In this document: positions 62,967 through 64,000 of the stretch, piece by piece
Numbering within the stretch: the stretch's first letter is position 1
Layout of the letters: each line of letters starts with the position of its first letter
Notes under the pieces: generated by a model
What the model was told of the DNA's origin: nothing
What the model saw: only the letters and a program-made list of their open reading frames with translations
Database searches by the model: none
Source of the DNA: Allocatelliglobosispora scoriae
GTDB taxonomy: Bacteria; Actinomycetota; Actinomycetes; Mycobacteriales; Micromonosporaceae
Assembly: GCF_014204945.1 (NCBI RefSeq)
Contig: NZ_JACHMN010000002.1
Location: 3,805,001-3,869,000, forward strand
Length of the DNA stretch: 64,000 nucleotides
Direction: 5' to 3'
Program-made: the position numbers and the translations under genes

Positions 62967-63748
62967 GCACGTCAACGCAGATCCTTGCGGCAGCGGCGGG
63001 TGCCGCGAGCACCGGCGAGCAGGTGACCTTCTTCATCCTCGCCCCGCTGGCCCTGATCGGCGCGCTCGGCATGGTGCTGGCCCGCAACGCGGTCCACTCC
63101 GCGCTCTGGCTCGTGCTGACCATGCTCTGCCTGGGTGTCTTCTACATCATCCAGTCCGGGCCGTTCATCGGCATGGCGCAGATCATCGTCTACACCGGCG
63201 CGATCATGATGCTCTTCCTCTTCGTGCTGATGCTGGTCGGCCGGGACGCCTCGGACTCGGTGATCGAGACACTCCGCGGGCAGCAGGTCGCTGCGGGCGT
63301 GCTCGGCATCGCCTTCGCGGTCCTGCTCGGCACCGGCGTCTTCCGCGCGATGAAGGGCGTCACCCCGGTCGGCCTGACCGAGGCGAACAAGGTCCACGGC
63401 GGCAACGTCGAGGGCCTCGCCGCGAGCGTCTTCACCAAATACGTCTTCGCCTTCGAAGTCACCAGCGCGCTGCTGATCACCGCAGCCGTCGGCGCCATGC
63501 TGCTGGCCCACATCGTGCGGCGCAAGGAAGAGAAGCTCAGCCAGCCCGAGCAGATGCGGGCGCGCTTCGCACCCGGCAACTACCCGGGGCCCAAGGCCGG
63601 GCCGGGCGTCTTCGCGACCTCCAACTCGGTGGCCACCCCGGCAAAGCTGCCGGACGGCACACCCGCGCAGCGCAGCATCTCGCCGATCCTGCCGACCCGC
63701 GAGCTCACCTCCGCGGAAGTCACCAACAAGGCGACGGAGGGCAAGTAA
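62963..63748 (+). CDS. nuoJ: NADH-quinone oxidoreductase subunit J
   Basis: A 261-residue membrane subunit with five helices in the first 180 residues ([90 protein letters not shown]) and a Pro-rich cytoplasmic tail. [13 protein letters not shown] matches the conserved pi-bulge helix region. nuoK starts two bases after its stop. Confidence 0.96.
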   Translation: MSTSTQILAAAAGAASTGEQVTFFILAPLALIGALGMVLARNAVHSALWLVLTMLCLGVFYIIQSGPFIGMAQIIVYTGAIMMLFLFVLMLVGRDASDSVIETLRGQQVAAGVLGIAFAVLLGTGVFRAMKGVTPVGLTEANKVHGGNVEGLAASVFTKYVFAFEVTSALLITAAVGAMLLAHIVRRKEEKLSQPEQMRARFAPGNYPGPKAGPGVFATSNSVATPAKLPDGTPAQRSISPILPTRELTSAEVTNKATEGK

Positions 63749-63750
63749 CC

Positions 63751-64000
63751 ATGACTCCCACGTACTACATCGTGCTCGCGTGCGTCCTGTTCACGATCGG
63801 CGCGGTCGGCGTACTGATCCGGCGCAACGCGATCGTGCTCTTCATGTGCATCGAGCTGATGCTGAACGCCTCGAACCTGGCGCTGGTCACCTTCAGCCGG
63901 ATCAACGGCACGCTGGACGGTCAGATCATGGCGTTCTTCGCGATGGTCGTCGCCGCAGCCGAGGTCGTGGTCGGCCTCGCCATCATCATGTCCATCTTCC
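63751..64000 (+). CDS. nuoK: NADH-quinone oxidoreductase subunit K, 3' end outside window
   Basis: The first 83 codons of a small three-helix membrane subunit: [40 protein letters not shown] (with the conserved Glu of C-I-E-L-M-L-N) and [20 protein letters not shown] with its second conserved Glu. These Glu residues take part in proton translocation. The window ends within the third helix. ATG 63751 is preceded by GGAGGG. Confidence 0.95.
   Translation, partial: MTPTYYIVLACVLFTIGAVGVLIRRNAIVLFMCIELMLNASNLALVTFSRINGTLDGQIMAFFAMVVAAAEVVVGLAIIMSIF

Overview
The window is high-GC DNA with GTG/ATG starts, four-base ATGA/GTGA gene overlaps, a type VII secretion core, a mycobacterial MarP protease, futalosine-type menaquinone synthesis and a full NDH-1 operon. 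Together these point to an actinobacterial chromosome, most likely Micromonosporaceae or a near relative. The gene order dacB|ppa-(DUF2342 metalloprotease)-tilS-hpt-ftsH-folE and folP-folB-folK-DUF3180 matches the mycobacterial chromosome as I remember it, so this is chromosomal backbone with an insertion rather than a plasmid.

Layout: (1) 1-8.4 kb: tail of a NUDIX hydrolase, marP, then a compact type VII secretion set (mycP, eccD, eccC) without eccB, eccE or WXG100 genes in view. (2) 8.4-19.6 kb: housekeeping block with dacB, ppa, a DUF2342 zincin, tilS, a large secreted subtilase, hpt, ftsH and folE. folE appears to start at CTG, overlapping the ftsH stop. (3) 19.6-40.5 kb: an accessory region that separates folE from folP. 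It holds tandem and inverted repeats, a PadR pair whose membrane partner carries an in-frame TGA, a three-gene FtsK-like ATPase/membrane/helical-protein cassette, a Na+/H+ antiporter, a YbaK-type deacylase, an AbiEi-like protein, a mini-GntR, a PLD/DEAD/DUF3427 helicase, a low-GC island, and an eight-gene operon resembling a type IV secretion channel (VirB2/B3/B4/B6/B8-like plus an M23 peptidase) with no relaxase or coupling protein. (4) 40.7-45.9 kb: folP-folB-folK-DUF3180, a permease-like membrane protein and small hypotheticals. (5) 45.9-64 kb: respiratory region. A minus-strand operon encodes an aldo/keto reductase, a MidA/NDUFAF7-type methyltransferase and a second NuoD. A plus-strand block carries mqnC, a surface protein, menG, a geranylgeranyl reductase-family enzyme and nuoA to nuoK, with nuoK cut by the window end.

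How the parts work together: mqnC, menG and possibly the reductase make or modify the menaquinone that NDH-1 reduces. The MidA-NuoD2 pair sits beside this block and mirrors the mitochondrial NDUFAF7-NDUFS2 enzyme/substrate pair. NuoD2 keeps the Arg that is the target site in mitochondria, while the NuoD of the main operon has Thr there. The methyltransferase gene also carries an exactly in-frame 78-bp palindromic insertion.

The best candidates for undescribed biology are the MidA-NuoD2 pair, the intragenic palindrome, the type IV-like operon, the FtsK-like cassette and a cluster of DnaA-box sequences inside dacB. All product calls come from reading motifs and family resemblance; no database search was run.
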